Origin: Eriocheir sinensis
Taxonomy: Eukaryota; Arthropoda; Malacostraca; Decapoda; Varunidae
Assembly (NCBI RefSeq): GCF_024679095.1
Contig: NW_026111616.1
Span: forward strand, 328,501 to 392,500
Length of the DNA stretch: 64,000 nucleotides
Direction of reading: 5' to 3'
This document shows positions 43,475-56,118 of the stretch, in pieces. The position numbers and the translations under genes are program-made. How positions within the stretch are numbered: the stretch's first letter is position 1; the number at the start of each line of letters is the position of its first letter. The notes beneath the pieces were generated by a model. The model was given only the letters and a program-made list of their open reading frames with translations. It did no database searches and was not told the DNA's origin.

Positions 43475-44640
43475 TCATACATACACACACACCCAGACAC
43501 ATTCCATTCAACGATAACATCAACTATGACAACCAACAGCCATAACCACCACCATCACCACCACCACCACCACAACCACTACAACCATCACCACAACCAC
43601 AACCAGCATCACCACCACATGGACGACAAGAACAACCACCTCCCCACTCCCCCCTCCCACCTCCCCCTTTACACATAAAGAGAAAGAAAAACAGTAGAAA
43701 GAGGTAAAAAAAAAAGGTGACTAATTAAGGAGAGGAAAGGATTCAGAGCTCATTAACACCTGGCCGGGAAATGACGCGTGCCGATGTTATTTTTTTATTG
43801 ATTGATTTTTTAGTTGTTGTTCTTGTTGGTGGTTGATTCTAAAAGAGGATGTTCGACAGTTATTTGAGTTTGTGTTTTGTTTTTTTGCGGTTGTGGTGGC
43901 GGTGGGCAGGGAGGAAGGAAGCGGAGGCTGGCGTGCGTGTGTATATTTGAATCTTTGCTGGTGACGATGATGATGATGATAATGATGATGATGAAGGGGA
44001 AGAGGAGAAGGAACATAGAGAAAGAAAGGAGGGAAAACATAATATAGATAAAGTGAAAAAAAAAAGAAGAGCAGAATACAGAACTAATAACAGGAGGAAA
44101 ATTACACACAAAAGCCGCAAAATAACGAAAAAGCAAAAAGATAATAAGAAAAAAGAGCAGGAGGAGGAGGAGGAGGAGGAGGAGGAGGAGGAAACCACAG
44201 GATGAAGGGATTTGAATAAAAGGAAAAAAAAAAGCGAAAGGAGGAAAAAATAGTAAAGATGAGAAACAACACCTATAATAATAATAATAATAATGATAAG
44301 AATAAGAATAAGAATACGAATGAGAATAAGAATGAGGAGAAAAAAAAGAATGAAACAAAGAAAGAAAAAAAAAACGGAAAACTAGAAAACAGGAACAATA
44401 ACAACAAATGATAACAATAAAAGGACAGGAAAAGAAGAGAACAAAAAAGGAAAAGAACGAGAAGGAAAAGACGTGGATAAGAAACCAGAAGAGAAGAAAA
44501 AAATTAAGAGGCAGCTGATTGGAGGGAGAAGAAGAAGGAGGACGAAGGACAGGAGGGAAGGAGGGAGGGAAGGGGGAGGGGGACGTAACGTGATCTGTGG
44601 CCAAGGTGTCCAATCAGATGTTTATCCTCCCTAAAAGCTT
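42046..44640. other. Low-complexity sequence with many microsatellites, no gene
   Basis: AAATA-type 42655-42715; (GA)n 43002-43050; (CA)n 43123-43168; (CT)n 43248-43292 and 43383-43415; CAC/ACC triplets 43540-43620; (AGG)n 44158-44195. A CCAATCA at 44611 precedes a G-rich block. Confidence 0.7.
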
Positions 44641-45008
44641 ATTGGGTTGTGGTGTTTGTGTTGGCGGGGGAGGTGGTGAGTAATGGCGGGGGGAGGCGGC
44701 GGCAACAGTGGGGTGGGAGGGGGCAGTGGCGGGGGGAAGGGTGCAATGGAGGCAGGCGGGGAGGGGAGGGCTGGTCGCGGGGGTTCTTGGGCTGGTTGGG
44801 GGGGAAGAGTGGCATGTTTTGGGCTATTTTTTGGCGATAGGACTTCGATAGGTTGGTCTCGGGTTTAAATGATACGTCTGTCTGTCTGTCTGCCTGTCTA
44901 TCTTCCTCTCTCATCTACATCTTTCTCTACAATTTTCAAGCTCTTTTATCCTTCTAAGTGTATTTTTTGTGTCTATTTATTTCTTCGTCATTTCTTTTTT
45001 CTACAGTA

Positions 45009-45066
<58 letters not shown>

Positions 45067-45225
45067 TCGATATACTTTTCTATCATCAGTATCATTGCCA
45101 CTTAATACAATTATTCTTACTTTATTTTTACGTATAAACCTCATCAACGGTAAACGGTAAACGGCATTTTATTCCTATTCTTATCTCAGTTTATTTTTTC
45201 TTACTGCAAGCTCCTCTCTTTTGTC

Positions 45226-45275
<50 letters not shown>

Positions 45276-45667
45276 ATCTGTCTGTCTGTGTCTGTCTGTC
45301 TTCAGGTCCCGATCACAGGGCGTCGCCGTGGTATCAGTCATAATATATCACTCCCTTGATGACATCCCAGCAGGTGTCCGCTACCACCTGTCCCTCCCGC
45401 CCTCACCTTTCCCTCGCCGCCCGCCGCCCACCTGTCCACCCACAAATCCGCCCATCTCCTTCCTTCCTTCCTTCCTTCTTGTGCTAACTGACACCGACGA
45501 GACAAATTGAAAAGGGTAGATAAATAAAAGAACAGAATTTATTGTGTGTGTTTTTATGTGTGTTTGTGTTATGACGAGTCACTCAATAATATGGTGCGCG
45601 TGGGAGCATACACAATAGATGATCGTGGCCTTGGAGCTCATCTCCGACACATTAAACGGTGGTTTGT

Positions 45668-45749
<82 letters not shown>

Positions 45750-45988
45750 TGGGGGGAGGGGAAGAGGAAGCAATGCCGAGGCGTCAACGAGAGGTTATCG
45801 GTGCTCTGATAAGCCGGAGCAGCAGGGAACCGCAGCAGGGGGTGGGTGGACGTGCTTCCCTCCCTCCCTACCCCCCCTGCCCCCTGCCCCCTACTTGCCT
45901 TCCGCCCCTCCTCCTTCTCGCTGGCTGGACAAATGGCTCACCTGCAAGGAGAAATATGAGTAGGAATGATAATGAGAACAACAACAGC

Positions 45989-46025
<37 letters not shown>

Positions 46026-46432
46026 GATAATGATAACAATAATAATGATATTTTCTTAAGTACCAACACCTTTTTCTGACTAAGCTTCCATACTCATCAA
46101 TTCGAACTGTCTTAAATGTTTTGTGAATACTGAAAGGATGAGAAATATATGGAAATTATATTAATGTATAGGATTCACATTTATTTGAGAAAAGAAACAA
46201 ATAACGACCATGAGAGAAATACCAGCAAAATAATATCAATGACAGTCAAGGAAAAAAAAATATATGAAGATAGAAAAAAAAAAGAGAGCAACAAATGAGA
46301 AATGAGAGATGTACATATGGATATACTAGTGGTGACTGGAAAATAATTAAAAAATAAACAAACACGAATTAATACGAGGCAAAATCAGAATATGTAAATA
46401 CAGATACAATTCTTAATTTCTTTTCGATTTAA

Positions 46433-46485
<53 letters not shown>

Positions 46486-48360
46486 AATGCAAGCGAACGA
46501 ATGTAAAATAAGAAGTTAAAAACAGGTGATGAAGAAAAGCCGGAAGTATTTATTGTGAGCGCACCCCACTCCTTCCCCTCCCCAAAAAATGAGAGAAAAA
46601 AATTATACTTATCTTTGAATACTTTATTTCAGTTCTTTTCTATTTTCATTTTTTTTTTATGCTTCATACTTTTTGGTTTTACACTTTCTGGCATTTTTGT
46701 TCTGTTTTATAAGTATATATATTTTTTGTATTCTTTTCTTCGTTGTATCTTCATTATTTTTTATACTCATACACTTTATTTTCTATTTCATACTTGCATT
46801 ATTCTTTTATCTTACTCCATTATACTTTTCCATTTCACATTTCGTTGCCTTTCTGTTTTATTTTCATTATTTCCATACTTCTATACTATTCTCTAATTCA
46901 CACTTGCATATATTTTCCAACTTTATACTTTTCACCCTTCCTTTCATTTTGTATTTAGTTTCAATTTTTCTCTCTCTTATAATTACATACATTACCCTTT
47001 TTTTTTTTCCTGTACACTTCGTTGCATTTCATTTATATACTTTTAAGCCTCTATACTTTTCTTTCTTTTATACTCCATTATTTTTGTTGCACTCTATTTT
47101 TCTATAATTTTGGACTTTTATACTTTTTTTTTTCCAATTTTAAACTTCCCCGCTCTTCTCTTCCATCGTGTACTTGTCGTCACTTCCGGAACTCCCACGT
47201 CAGCGGCAGTCTCGAGATTACACATGAACGAGAGACGGACCGTAAATTACACGAGCTGACGGGGAGAAATCGACGCTCAAAGAATAACTCAGCCGAACGA
47301 CCTGACAAAATGATACGCCAGCTCTCACGTTCCTCCTCCTCTTCTTCTTCTTCTTGGTATTTAATTTTCTTCTTTTTGCTCTTGTTCTCGATTTCTTCTT
47401 CTTCCTTCTTGATCCGTTTTTTCTCTTTTTTTCCTCCTTGTAATTATACTTTATCCTCCTTCTTTTTGTTCTCTTCTCTTTCGTCATTGTTCTTTTTCCT
47501 TCTTCCTTCTTGTTCTTGTTCCTTCTTCTCCCTTCTTTTTCTTGTTCATGCTTCTTCTTTCTTGTTCTTGCTCTTCTTCTTCTAATTTTTCTCCATCCTT
47601 CTTCTTTTCTTCTTGTTCTACTTCTTTTTCTTCTTGTTCTTCCTTCTTGTTCTTTTTCTAAATATTCTTCATCATTCTTTTTTTCTTGCTCTTGTTTTTC
47701 TTGTTCTTTGCCTTCTTCTTGATACTGTTCTTGTTCTTGTTCTTCTTCTTCTCTCGTCATTTACCTCTTCCTCTCCGTTATTCGTGTTCTTGTTCTTGTT
47801 CTTCTTCTCTCTTCATTTACCTCTTCCTCTCCGTTATTCGTGTTCTTGTTCTTTTCTTCGTCTTCAACATCCTGTTACACATTTTTCTCTCCTTCTTGTC
47901 CTTCTCTTCATTTTTCTTCCTGTTCATTATCTATCATTATTTTTCTTATTTTTCATTCTCACACTCTACTTGTTCCTACTTCTTTTCCTGATCAACCACC
48001 TTACCTCCTATCCAGTTTCCTCCTCCTCCTCCCCCTTCTCGGCTATCAGCACCACGCGCATGTCTGTCATCTGTCTAATTTTTGAGTTCCAACCAATCAT
48101 CTCCTCCCCTCCTCCTTCCCCTCCTCGACTGTTTGAAAACATTAAGGATTTGCGTCAGCAGTCCTCCTTCTCTCTCTCTCTCTCTCTCTCCTCACACCCG
48201 CCCAGTAACGTTTCTTTTTTTTTTTTTTTTTTTTTGCTCAACTGTAGAAATGATTGATGGAGGAAAGCGAGGAGGGAGAAAGATGATCGCGGAGGAGGAG
48301 GAGGAGGAGGAGGAGAGTTTATCGAGGAGGATGAAAGGGTGAAATGAACGGCATGTGCAA

Positions 48361-48457
<97 letters not shown>

Positions 48458-48920
48458 ACAATATACAAAGAGAACAAAACAGGTAATAAATAAAGAGATT
48501 AAACAAAAATTGACAAGGGAACGAAGGACTGCAACCACCACCACCACCACCACCACCACTACCACCATCGCTACCACCACAATTATTATCACCACCATCA
48601 CCACTACCACCACCACCACCACCACCATTACTCTGAAGGTCTCCCACACGCGTAGAGCAGGGACGCTCAAATTGACATCTACTGAAGTATATGTTGTTTT
48701 GCTTATTTATTGTAGCTACAAGGTAAGAAAAAATAATTGTCTCATCTATTCATTTATGTCTATTTCTATTACGTGGTTTGTCTGCTTCTTTGTCTGTATT
48801 TGTTTTCTGAGTTATTTTTTTTACCTCGCTTTTTCAACCTCGCATCAAGTCGGTAAACGTGTGTGAAATTTGACCGCAGGGAGGGAGCGAACGATGTGTG
48901 GATTACTGTACTGGTTAAGT
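44640..48920. other. Intergenic sequence, G-rich patch then microsatellites and T-rich DNA
   Basis: G-rich 44650-44810; (CT)n 45016-45064; (GT)n 45230-45273; (GA)n 45670-45743; (AAT)n 45988-46024; (CT)n 46434-46481; pyrimidine/T-rich 46600-48000; (AG)n 48366-48452; CAC triplets 48530-48640. A short unique stretch at 47160-47330 shows no convincing exon. Confidence 0.7.
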
Positions 48921-48924
48921 AAAT

Positions 48925-50535
48925 GCACGATATTACAGTATCATGTGAGTCAAAAAAGAATAACTGTAATGGTCAAATCAAGTAAAAAAAATAACAATGT
49001 AGCCGTCATATAGAACAAAAAAATAATTTAGCGCTCATATAACGAAAGGAAAATAGTGCAGCGGTCATATAACGAAAGAAAAATAGTGTAGCGGTCATAT
49101 AACGAAAGAAAAATAGCGTAGCGGTCATATAACGAAAGAAAAATAGCGTAGCGGTCATATAACGAAAGAAAAATAGCGTAGCGGTCATATAACGAAAGAA
49201 AAATAGCGTAGCGGTCATATAACGAAAGAAAAATAGTGTAGCGGTCATATAACGAAAGAAAAATAGTGCAGCGGTCATATAACGAAAGAAAAATAGTGTA
49301 GCGGTCATATAACGAAAGAAAAATAGCGTAGCGGTCATATAACGAAAGAAAAATAGTGTAGCGGTCATATAACGAAAGAAAAATAGCGTAGCGGTCATAT
49401 AACGAAAGAAAAATAGCGTAGCGGTCATATAACGAAAGAAAAATAGTGTAGCGGTCATATAACGAAAGAAAAATAGTGTAGCGGTCATATAACGAAAGAA
49501 AAATAGTGTAGCGGTCATATAACGAAAGAAAAATAGTGTAGCGGTCATATAACGAAAGAAAATAGTGTAGCGGTCATATAACGAAAGAAAAATAGCGTAG
49601 CGGTCATATAACGAAAGAATAATAGTGTAGCGGTCATATAACGAAAGAAAAATAGTGTAGCGGTCATATAACGAAATTATTATATTGTAGCGGTCATATA
49701 ACGAAAGAAAAATAGTGTAGCGGTCATATAACGAAAGAAAAATAGTGTAGCGGTCATATAACGAAAGAAAAATAGTGTAGCGGTCATATAACGAAAGAAA
49801 AATAGTGTAGCGGTCATATAACGAAAGAAAAATAGCGTAGCGGTCATATAACGAAAGAAAAATAGTGTAGCGGTCATATAACGAAAGAAAAATAGTGTAG
49901 CGGTCATATAACGAAAGAAAAATAGTGTAGCGGTCATATAACGAAAGAAAAATAGTGTAGCGGTCATATAACGAAAGAAAAATAGTGTAGCGGTCATATA
50001 ACGAAAGAAAAATAGTGTAGCGGTCATATAACGAAAGAAAAATAGTGTATAGTTCATATAACGAAAGAAAAAAATAGCGTAGCATATAACGAAAGAAAAA
50101 TAGTGTAGCGGTCATATAACGAAAGAAAAATAGTGTAGCGGTCATATAACGAAAGAAAAATAGTGTAGCGGTCATATAACGAAAGAAAAATAGCGAAGCG
50201 GTCATATAACGAAAGAAAAATAGCGTAGCGGTCATATAACGAAAGAAAAATAGCGTAGCGGTCATATAACGAAAGAAAAATAGCGTAGCGGTCATATAAC
50301 GAAAGAAAAATAGCGTAGCGGTCATATAACGAAAGAAAAATAGTGTAGCGGTCATATAACGAAAGAAAAATAACGTAGCGGTCATATAACGAAAGAAAAA
50401 TAGCGTAGCGGTCATATGACGAAAGAAAAATAACGTAGCGGTCATATAACGAAAGAAAAATAGCGTAGCGGTCATATAACGAAAGAAAAATAGTGTAGCG
50501 GTCATATAATGAAAGAAAAATAGCGTAGCGGCCAC
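48925..50535 (+). repeat. 30-bp satellite, about 50 copies in a homogeneous core
   Basis: Unit GCGGTCATATAACGAAAGAA plus AAATAGTGTA or AAATAGCGTA. The core (49024-50535) is nearly identical copy to copy; the left edge (48925-49020) is strongly diverged. The period is a multiple of three, so long frames arise by chance. Confidence 0.97.
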
Positions 50536-51018
50536 ATCTAACAAGAGTAAATAGCGAAGCGGCCACATCGAACAACAATAAATAGCGAATCGGCCACATC
50601 GAACAACAATAAATAGCGAATTGGCCACATCGAACAACAATAAATAGCGAATCGGCCACATCGAACAACAATAAATAGCGAATTGGCCACATCGAACAAC
50701 AATAAATAGCGAATCGGCCACATCGAACAACAATAAATAGCGAATTGGCCACATCGAACAACAATAAATAGCGAATCGGCCACATCGAACAACAATAAAT
50801 AGCGAATTGGCCACATCGAACAACAATAAATAGCGAATCGGCCACATCGAACAACAATAAATAGCGAATTGGCCACATCGAACAACAATAAATAGCGAAT
50901 TGGCCAAATCGAACAACAATAAATAGCGAATCGGCCACATCGAACAACAATAAATAGCGAATTGGCCACATCGAACAACAATAAATAGCGAATCGGCCAC
51001 ATCGAACAACAATAAATA
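50536..51018 (+). repeat. 31-bp satellite, about 15 copies, alternating as a 62-bp dimer
   Basis: Unit GGCCACATCGAACAACAATA plus AATAGCGAAT(C/T). Neighbouring units alternate GAATCGG and GAATTGG through most of the array. It shares the TAGCG...GCGGxCA skeleton with the 30-bp satellite and directly abuts it. Confidence 0.95.
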
Positions 51019-51190
51019 GCGAATCGGTCTGATCAAGCAAGAAAAAGTAGCCCTATCAAGAAAGAAGAATAGTGAAGCGATCACATCAAGCAAGAAAAAA
51101 TAGTGTAGCAGTCATCATTAAGCAAGAAAATAATAGTGAAGCGTCACATGAAATAAAAAATAATGTAACGATTAAGTCAAGAAAAAATAT
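51019..51190 (+). repeat. Degenerate right edge of the satellite
   Basis: Units of the form ATAGTGAAGCGATCACATCAAGCAAGAAAAA with many changes. Similar remnants reappear at 52086-52275 beyond the promoter and SINE, so those two features interrupt an older array. Confidence 0.8.
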
Positions 51191-51326
51191 CGTCGCGGGC
51201 AGTTTGTCGCAAGGCAGGTTAGGCTTTACTCTCTTGTTGGCCGTTGCATTGGCGATACAGGAGCACTGCTCAGCCAAAGCCATGTCTCTATACAGAAAGG
51301 CTTAGCCTAGAGACGAAAACCTTCGA

Positions 51327-51409
51327 TGACGTCACAAACAGTGTCCGGCGCGCGCCGCGAGCCTTGAATTTGAATTCAGTGTTTGTATTGTTCTCGTGAC
51401 GAGTGGATG
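51327..51409 (+). promoter_or_regulatory. TATA-less core promoter: CRE, Inr and DPE
   Basis: TGACGTCA (CRE palindrome) at 51327-51334 and a GC-rich GGCGCGCGCC palindrome near 51348 precede TCAGT (arthropod initiator) at 51376-51380. Taking the A at 51378 as +1, GGATG at 51405-51409 sits exactly at +28 to +32 and matches the DPE consensus RGWYV. A reversed CCAAT (ATTGG) lies near 51250. Confidence 0.5.
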
Positions 51410-51417
51410 CGTTATTC

Positions 51418-51450
51418 ATGAACTTCAACAACAACATCACTCCATACAAG
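51418..51450 (+). CDS. Candidate first coding exon (11 codons)
   Basis: ATG at +41 from the predicted start reads MNFNNNITPYK and runs into AAG|GTGAGA, a near-consensus splice donor in phase 0. I cannot identify the next exon in the window, so the product is unknown. The promoter, the ATG and the donor together make a small first exon plausible. Confidence 0.4.
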
Positions 51451-51764
51451 GTGAGAAAGTTATTTAGCAGTAAATTAATACTGTATAATAGTAGCACTAT
51501 ACAGTGCTGTGAATATCATTGTGCTTCATGTGTGTTATGACGACAGAAGACCGTATGATGAGTCTTTGAGGTTAGTCTTGTGAATGGACGTCAGTGTTAT
51601 GGCTTATTAATGCAAAAAAACGTATATCACTATAGAGACGGCTTTGGCTCAGCACAGGAGGAAAGGCAGGTCCGGACATATTTATGGTTCCTCTCGTGGT
51701 CGATCGGCCAGTGGAGCAAGGCTGCGTCCGTGGAAATATGCCCGAAAGAATTATGGAGGACAGG

Positions 51765-52085
51765 AGTGGCTGAGTGGTCAGCGAGCGGGCGCTGTTTCCT
51801 GGAGGACCCGGGTTCAAGGCCCGCCCATCGCTACGTGCTGACAATTTTTAGTCACCGCCGAGTGGCCTAAGACTACCCACATGCTGTCCTGAAGACCACC
51901 TTTCAACCTGGACTCGAGGGAAATTTTAAAAAGAAGATCAAGTGAAGCTTCTGGGAACAGCATGAGCCAAGGCAGATGGCGCCACTATTAAAACACTTGC
52001 CTGCCCCACTAATGGGGCTGGGGCTGACCACCAAGCCCCATAAAAAAACTACTGGCGCTGTAGGCCCAAAGTTGAAAAAAAAAGA
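51765..52085 (+). mobile_element. SINE-C (tRNA-Ser/Leu-like head)
   Basis: Starts GAGTGGCTGAGTGGTCAGCG (A box) with B-box GGGTTCAAGGCCC, followed by a body ending GGCGCTGTAGGCCCAAAGTTG and an A-rich tail. Confidence 0.8.
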
Positions 52086-52275
52086 AAAAAACTAGCGTAG
52101 TGGTCAAATCCAGCAAGAAAAATGAGTGTACCGAACAAAAATGCATCGGTGCGGCCAAATAAACCCAAAACACATCATGACGGTCAAATCTATCAAAAAG
52201 TGATATTGCCCTCAACTCAGACAAAAAAAGAATATTGCAGCGGCCACATAAAAAAATATTGCAGTGGTCAAGTCA
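52086..52275 (+). repeat. Outlying degenerate satellite units
   Basis: TAGCGTAGTGGTCAAATCCAG, GCATCGGTGCGGCCAAATAA, ATTGCAGCGGCCACATAA and similar units, related to the arrays at 48.9-51.2 kb. Confidence 0.65.
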
Positions 52276-52559
52276 AGCTTTTTCCTGTTCTTTCCAGTTA
52301 ATGTGAACAAAACGCGTAAAGAAACAAAAAATATTATAAATTTCTTGCCATCGCTTTCCCGCTCTTCTCATCCCGGAAAAATGTAATTCAACAGCCGTAA
52401 AACAAGAAAAAATTGTACGTACCTGTTTTTAAAAAAATATGTCCAAAAAATAATAAAAAAACACGTAATTCAAACTGGCTTTAAGACGCAAGGAAATTTA
52501 ACGTGTTTTATAAAGGAACACGTAACAAACAAATTACTACACCGCAACAATAAATGCCT

Positions 52560-52905
52560 CATTGCTCCCTAGTTACTGTGAGTCATCGGCGGCAGTCGCG
52601 GCGGCGGCGACGCTGGTAGTGACGCAGGTGGCGGCGGTTACATCATCAAACATGTGCGGGGGTAATAATAGCGGCGAGGTGGCGGCGGCGGCGACAGAGA
52701 AGACAGGGCCCGAGTCCAAAGTTCCACCGCAAGACACTGGCAATTTTCAACCATCGCCGAGTGGCGGAAGATCACCCACAAAGTGCCCAACCCTAACTTT
52801 AGCGACTTCAGCCAAGAGGACTATAGAGGGGGCAGCATGGGCCAAGCAGGAGTCATACATCACGGCAGCCACCATAGATAAAATTTGCCTGCAGCACTAA
52901 CAGGT
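52560..52905 (+). mobile_element. GCG-triplet tract and diverged SINE-C body
   Basis: 52590-52700 is rich in GGC/GCG triplets. From 52735 the sequence (CATCGCCGAGTGGCGGAAGA ... GCAGCATGGGCCAAGCAGGA ... TTGCCTGCAGCACTAACAGG) follows the SINE-C body with many changes. The long + frame across it is not a supported gene. Confidence 0.5.
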
Positions 52906-53350
52906 TGGAAGAGGAACGGCAGGAATAGGAAGCAGCGGCGGAGGAGAACAAGTATAAGAAGGGAGAAAGGGAGAAAAAGGGAGGAAAAATGCAACGCCGA
53001 AACACACACACACACATCTGTTACCAAGGCCACACTTCGGCGGGTCGGCCTCGTTGGTGTCGAATTTGCGGTGGGCCGAACGTGATCGAGGTGGTGTTAA
53101 CGAGCGCGGGGGAGTCATTGCAGACAATATCAGTGTTCTTACGTCCAAGGCTTCGTGGTGCAGTTTGCCGATCATTGCTGTGTTTTCACGCGCAATCTAA
53201 CACGAAGGTAAAAACTATTGACTGTAAAGGTGAAGGAACTCCTATCATTCTTCTACTTTATCCCTTATCATCATTTCTATTGTTATTACTGGGCTTACTA
53301 TTGAAATTCCTCCAGGGTTTCTATGAAAACTGAAACAATCATATCCCTAG
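52906..53350. other. No gene seen
   Basis: Short mixed frames only; possible older repeat remnants. Confidence 0.5.
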
Positions 53351-53352
53351 TG

Positions 53353-54560
53353 ACGTTATATATCTTGACTTTTAAAAAGGGTTTGAAATTTTTTTAGCGC
53401 ACACGGACACACCTTCATCTTGTACTCAACAGGCAGGCCTCCGAGCTGCTCCCAGTCACATACGGAGTGCCACAGGGTCAGTGATGGGACAAATACTCTT
53501 TATTATATATATCGAGGACCCTTTCTAAAGCTGTCCATTGCACAATACTGGATGGAAAGGCCCTCACGATTGCAGACTACGAAATCATCCAGAAAAACCT
53601 CGAACGGATTATTCAGTCCATGGTCTGAAAGGTGGAAAATATCCTTTAACCTTGATAGATGTAAACATGTACACTTTGGGCCCAGATACAGTAACCACAT
53701 ACACTACATGAGTGGGAAGCCTCGAAGAGTCGTACAGGAGCAAACATATATCGATGTCACTATCAGCAATGACTTAACACACAAAGCACTATAAAATACA
53801 ATGCTCGGGTTCATAGCGAGGAACCTTGAGAGTGAGCCGCCGGAAGTAATGTCCTTCTATAACTCGCGGGTGAGCCCTTACCTGAAATAAATATTGCAGT
53901 TCTGATCTCCTAATTACAAGGACATTGAGCTCCTCGAGAGAGTACACATCGACGCGCTACGAAAATTATATCATTATTGAGGACTCACTCCTCCGTGGTC
54001 TAGTGGTTAGCGTGCCTAGCTACGATCCGCGGGCCTGGGTTCGAATCCCGGCCTGGGTTCGAATCCCGGCCTGGGTAGTCGGCGTGCAGTTTATCCAGCT
54101 GTTCATCCTCCTTCTCGGGTTGGTCGCCAGATGGGTACCTGGGGCAACCTGGGGAAGGTAAACTGTGGTAACTCGGATGTCACACTGGCCCTGTGACCCG
54201 GGGTACTGGGCTCTTCCCACCACAGGGTAAAAGGCCAATGCGACGGAGATGAGCACCGCGGTCACGCGCAGCTATAGCGTATTCCCCCAGCTTCACTTTA
54301 CCTTTAATCTTCTGAAGAATGACTCAAGCGATTCAGTCTCTTCACGATGGAAACGAGACGACTACGGGGGGACTTGATACTAATCTTCAAATACTTGAAT
54401 AAGCTTTCCAAACTTTCTGCGCTCCAAACTAACCTGGAAACAATAAACCGCGGTAAAACATTTCAAGCGAAGCGCTGTAGTACAAACATCGGCAGGAGTT
54501 ACTGCTTTAATCTTTATCTCAGGTCATTCAAGTGGCTGACCAACTGATTAAATCACTAAA
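53353..54560 (+). mobile_element. Decayed LINE reverse transcriptase interrupted by SINE-B
   Basis: Recognisable in shifting frames: GVPQGSVMGQ, WKISFNLDRCKHVHFG, KDIELLERVHIDALRKL, then after the SINE, LKRFSLFTMETRRLRGDLIL and FKYLNKL. Several frameshifts and stops. The segment order is that of a CR1/jockey-type enzyme. Confidence 0.75.
53986..54306 (+). mobile_element. SINE-B, full copy with tRNA-like head
   Basis: TCCGTGGTCTAGTGGTTAGCG (A box) and GGGTTCGAATCCCGG (B box, present twice as an 18-bp direct duplication), then the body with GTCACACTGGCCCTGTGACC and GAGCACCGCGGTCACGCGCA. Inserted inside the decayed LINE. Confidence 0.85.
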
Positions 54561-54723
54561 GCAGGCAGCCTCGTAATGAGCCAACAAGCTTTCTGTTGCA
54601 TTCTTTTCCATGTTACATGTTTCCTCCTCCTCCTCCTCCTCCTCCTCCTCCTCCTCCTCCTCCTCCTCTTTCCCCTCCTCCCCCTCTTCAAATGAAATCC
54701 TCCCTCCAACTGATAAACTGATA

Positions 54724-55130
54724 GATCAAATAGAACAAGAAGAAATAACAATTTCAAGATAAGTGGTAAAAGATTCTCGTCGCACGAAGCCAAACACTTC
54801 TTCAATCGAGTCGTTAATGTTTGGAATTCTCTACCCTGTGATGTCGTTGATAGTACAACAGTTACGGCCTTCAAGAATAGATTAGACAAGTATTTTGAAT
54901 CCAACCAGCAACTAAGATATTACTCACTGCTGTAATAACGTTAAGTTCTTTCGAATAATGGTGTCCTTGTCCGTTTTTATCACCCGGTTAGTGGTAGCAG
55001 TAATGGTATCCACCTTTGATTAGATAGTTAGTGAAGCTTGTCACAAACAGCCTTGTAAGGACAATCAGGTCTGCTGTTGTTTGTTCTTCCTTTGTGTTTT
55101 TTTGTGTTCCTCCTCCTCCTCCTCCTCGTC
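54724..55130 (+). mobile_element. LINE-B 3' end (plus strand) with internal deletion
   Basis: Reads the enzyme C-terminus (SSHEAKHFFNRVVNVWNSLP-like, ending RYYSLL) and then the 3' UTR of LINE-B with about 150 bp missing, ending in (CCT)n at 55110-55128. A second (CCT)n lies at 54626-54668. Confidence 0.8.
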
Positions 55131-55434
55131 TATACCAACATCTCTCATCACCTCTCCATCTTCTCTTTCTTGTTCTCCTTGCACTATAACCCCACTTCTC
55201 CTCCTCCTCCTCCTCCTGGCCTCCCTCAGCACGCCGCGGCACCGTTCAAAGGGCTCGACATCCTCATTAGCCACGATCACCAGCACGTTAAGGTTGGGGC
55301 GGCCTGACCTGTTCCCGGCCTGGTGTGGGAGGGAGAACGGGCACGCTGACCCTCCACGACCCTCGACGCCCACTCAAGGACGGATGGATAGATAGAGAAA
55401 GGGATAGATAGCTAGTTAGTAAGTCAGTCAGTCG

Positions 55435-55466
<32 letters not shown>

Positions 55467-55468
55467 CC

Positions 55469-55504
<36 letters not shown>

Positions 55505-55740
55505 GTTAGGTAGGTAGGTAGGTAGATATAGATAGATAGATAGAGACAGACAGATGGATAGATAAATAGAGAGGTTAATTGATCATATATTACTCTCGTG
55601 GTGGAAAGAGTACGGGAAAAAAAATCCATCAAAGAAGTAAACTAGAGGTAATTTAGAAATGAAGGATTGAAAACACGAGCAAGAGTGAAAGCCAAACAGC
55701 CAGTCCTCCAAATGACGCAAGGGTACAGCTTATTGTCACA
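55130..55740. other. No gene; TTAG tetranucleotide tract
   Basis: (TTAG)n at 55435-55505 and GGTA/GATA tracts to 55560. Confidence 0.8.
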
Positions 55741-55882
55741 GCAAGGGAGGCAGCTCAAGGGGACACAACAAAACCAGCAACAAATAAGCCCGATAGACGC
55801 TGCTCCCACAAAGGAAAAAAGAACGAGATGTCAGAAGAGAGGTCATAAGAGAGGTCAATTTCAGGTGGAGAGGTGTCTAAGC
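55740..55882 (-). mobile_element. LINE-A 3' end fragment, minus strand
   Basis: Reverse complement of the LINE-A 3' UTR (GGAGGCAGCTCAAGGGG, GCTGCTCCCA, GAGGTCAATTTCAGGTGGAG) with divergence. Confidence 0.75.
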
Positions 55883-55989
55883 TTACACACCAACACAGGT
55901 AGAACAAGACACGTACACGACACGACACACAGTTTAACAGGTGCACAGGTAACAAGTCGTAAGGGAAGTGGGTGCCAGGTGAGGGACGT

Positions 55990-56039
55990 GTAGCCAGGTA
56001 AGATGAGGTAAAGAGATTCTGAAGTGGATACCTGGACCC

Positions 56040-56118
<79 letters not shown>

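Noticed and set aside
49006..51093. Minus-strand frame of 695 codons with a 10-residue repeat (YMTATLFFFR)
   Set aside because: The 30-bp satellite period is a multiple of three, so any open unit repeats indefinitely. No start, splice or non-repeat domain supports a gene.
51765..51840. Functional tRNA genes at the tRNA-like heads (also 6480-6560, 41980-42045, 53990-54070)
   Set aside because: Cloverleaf stems are imperfect, the heads run into SINE bodies, and the same bodies recur elsewhere.
55435..55505. TTAG repeats as interstitial telomere
   Set aside because: The arthropod telomere repeat is TTAGG; here the unit is the four-base TTAG.
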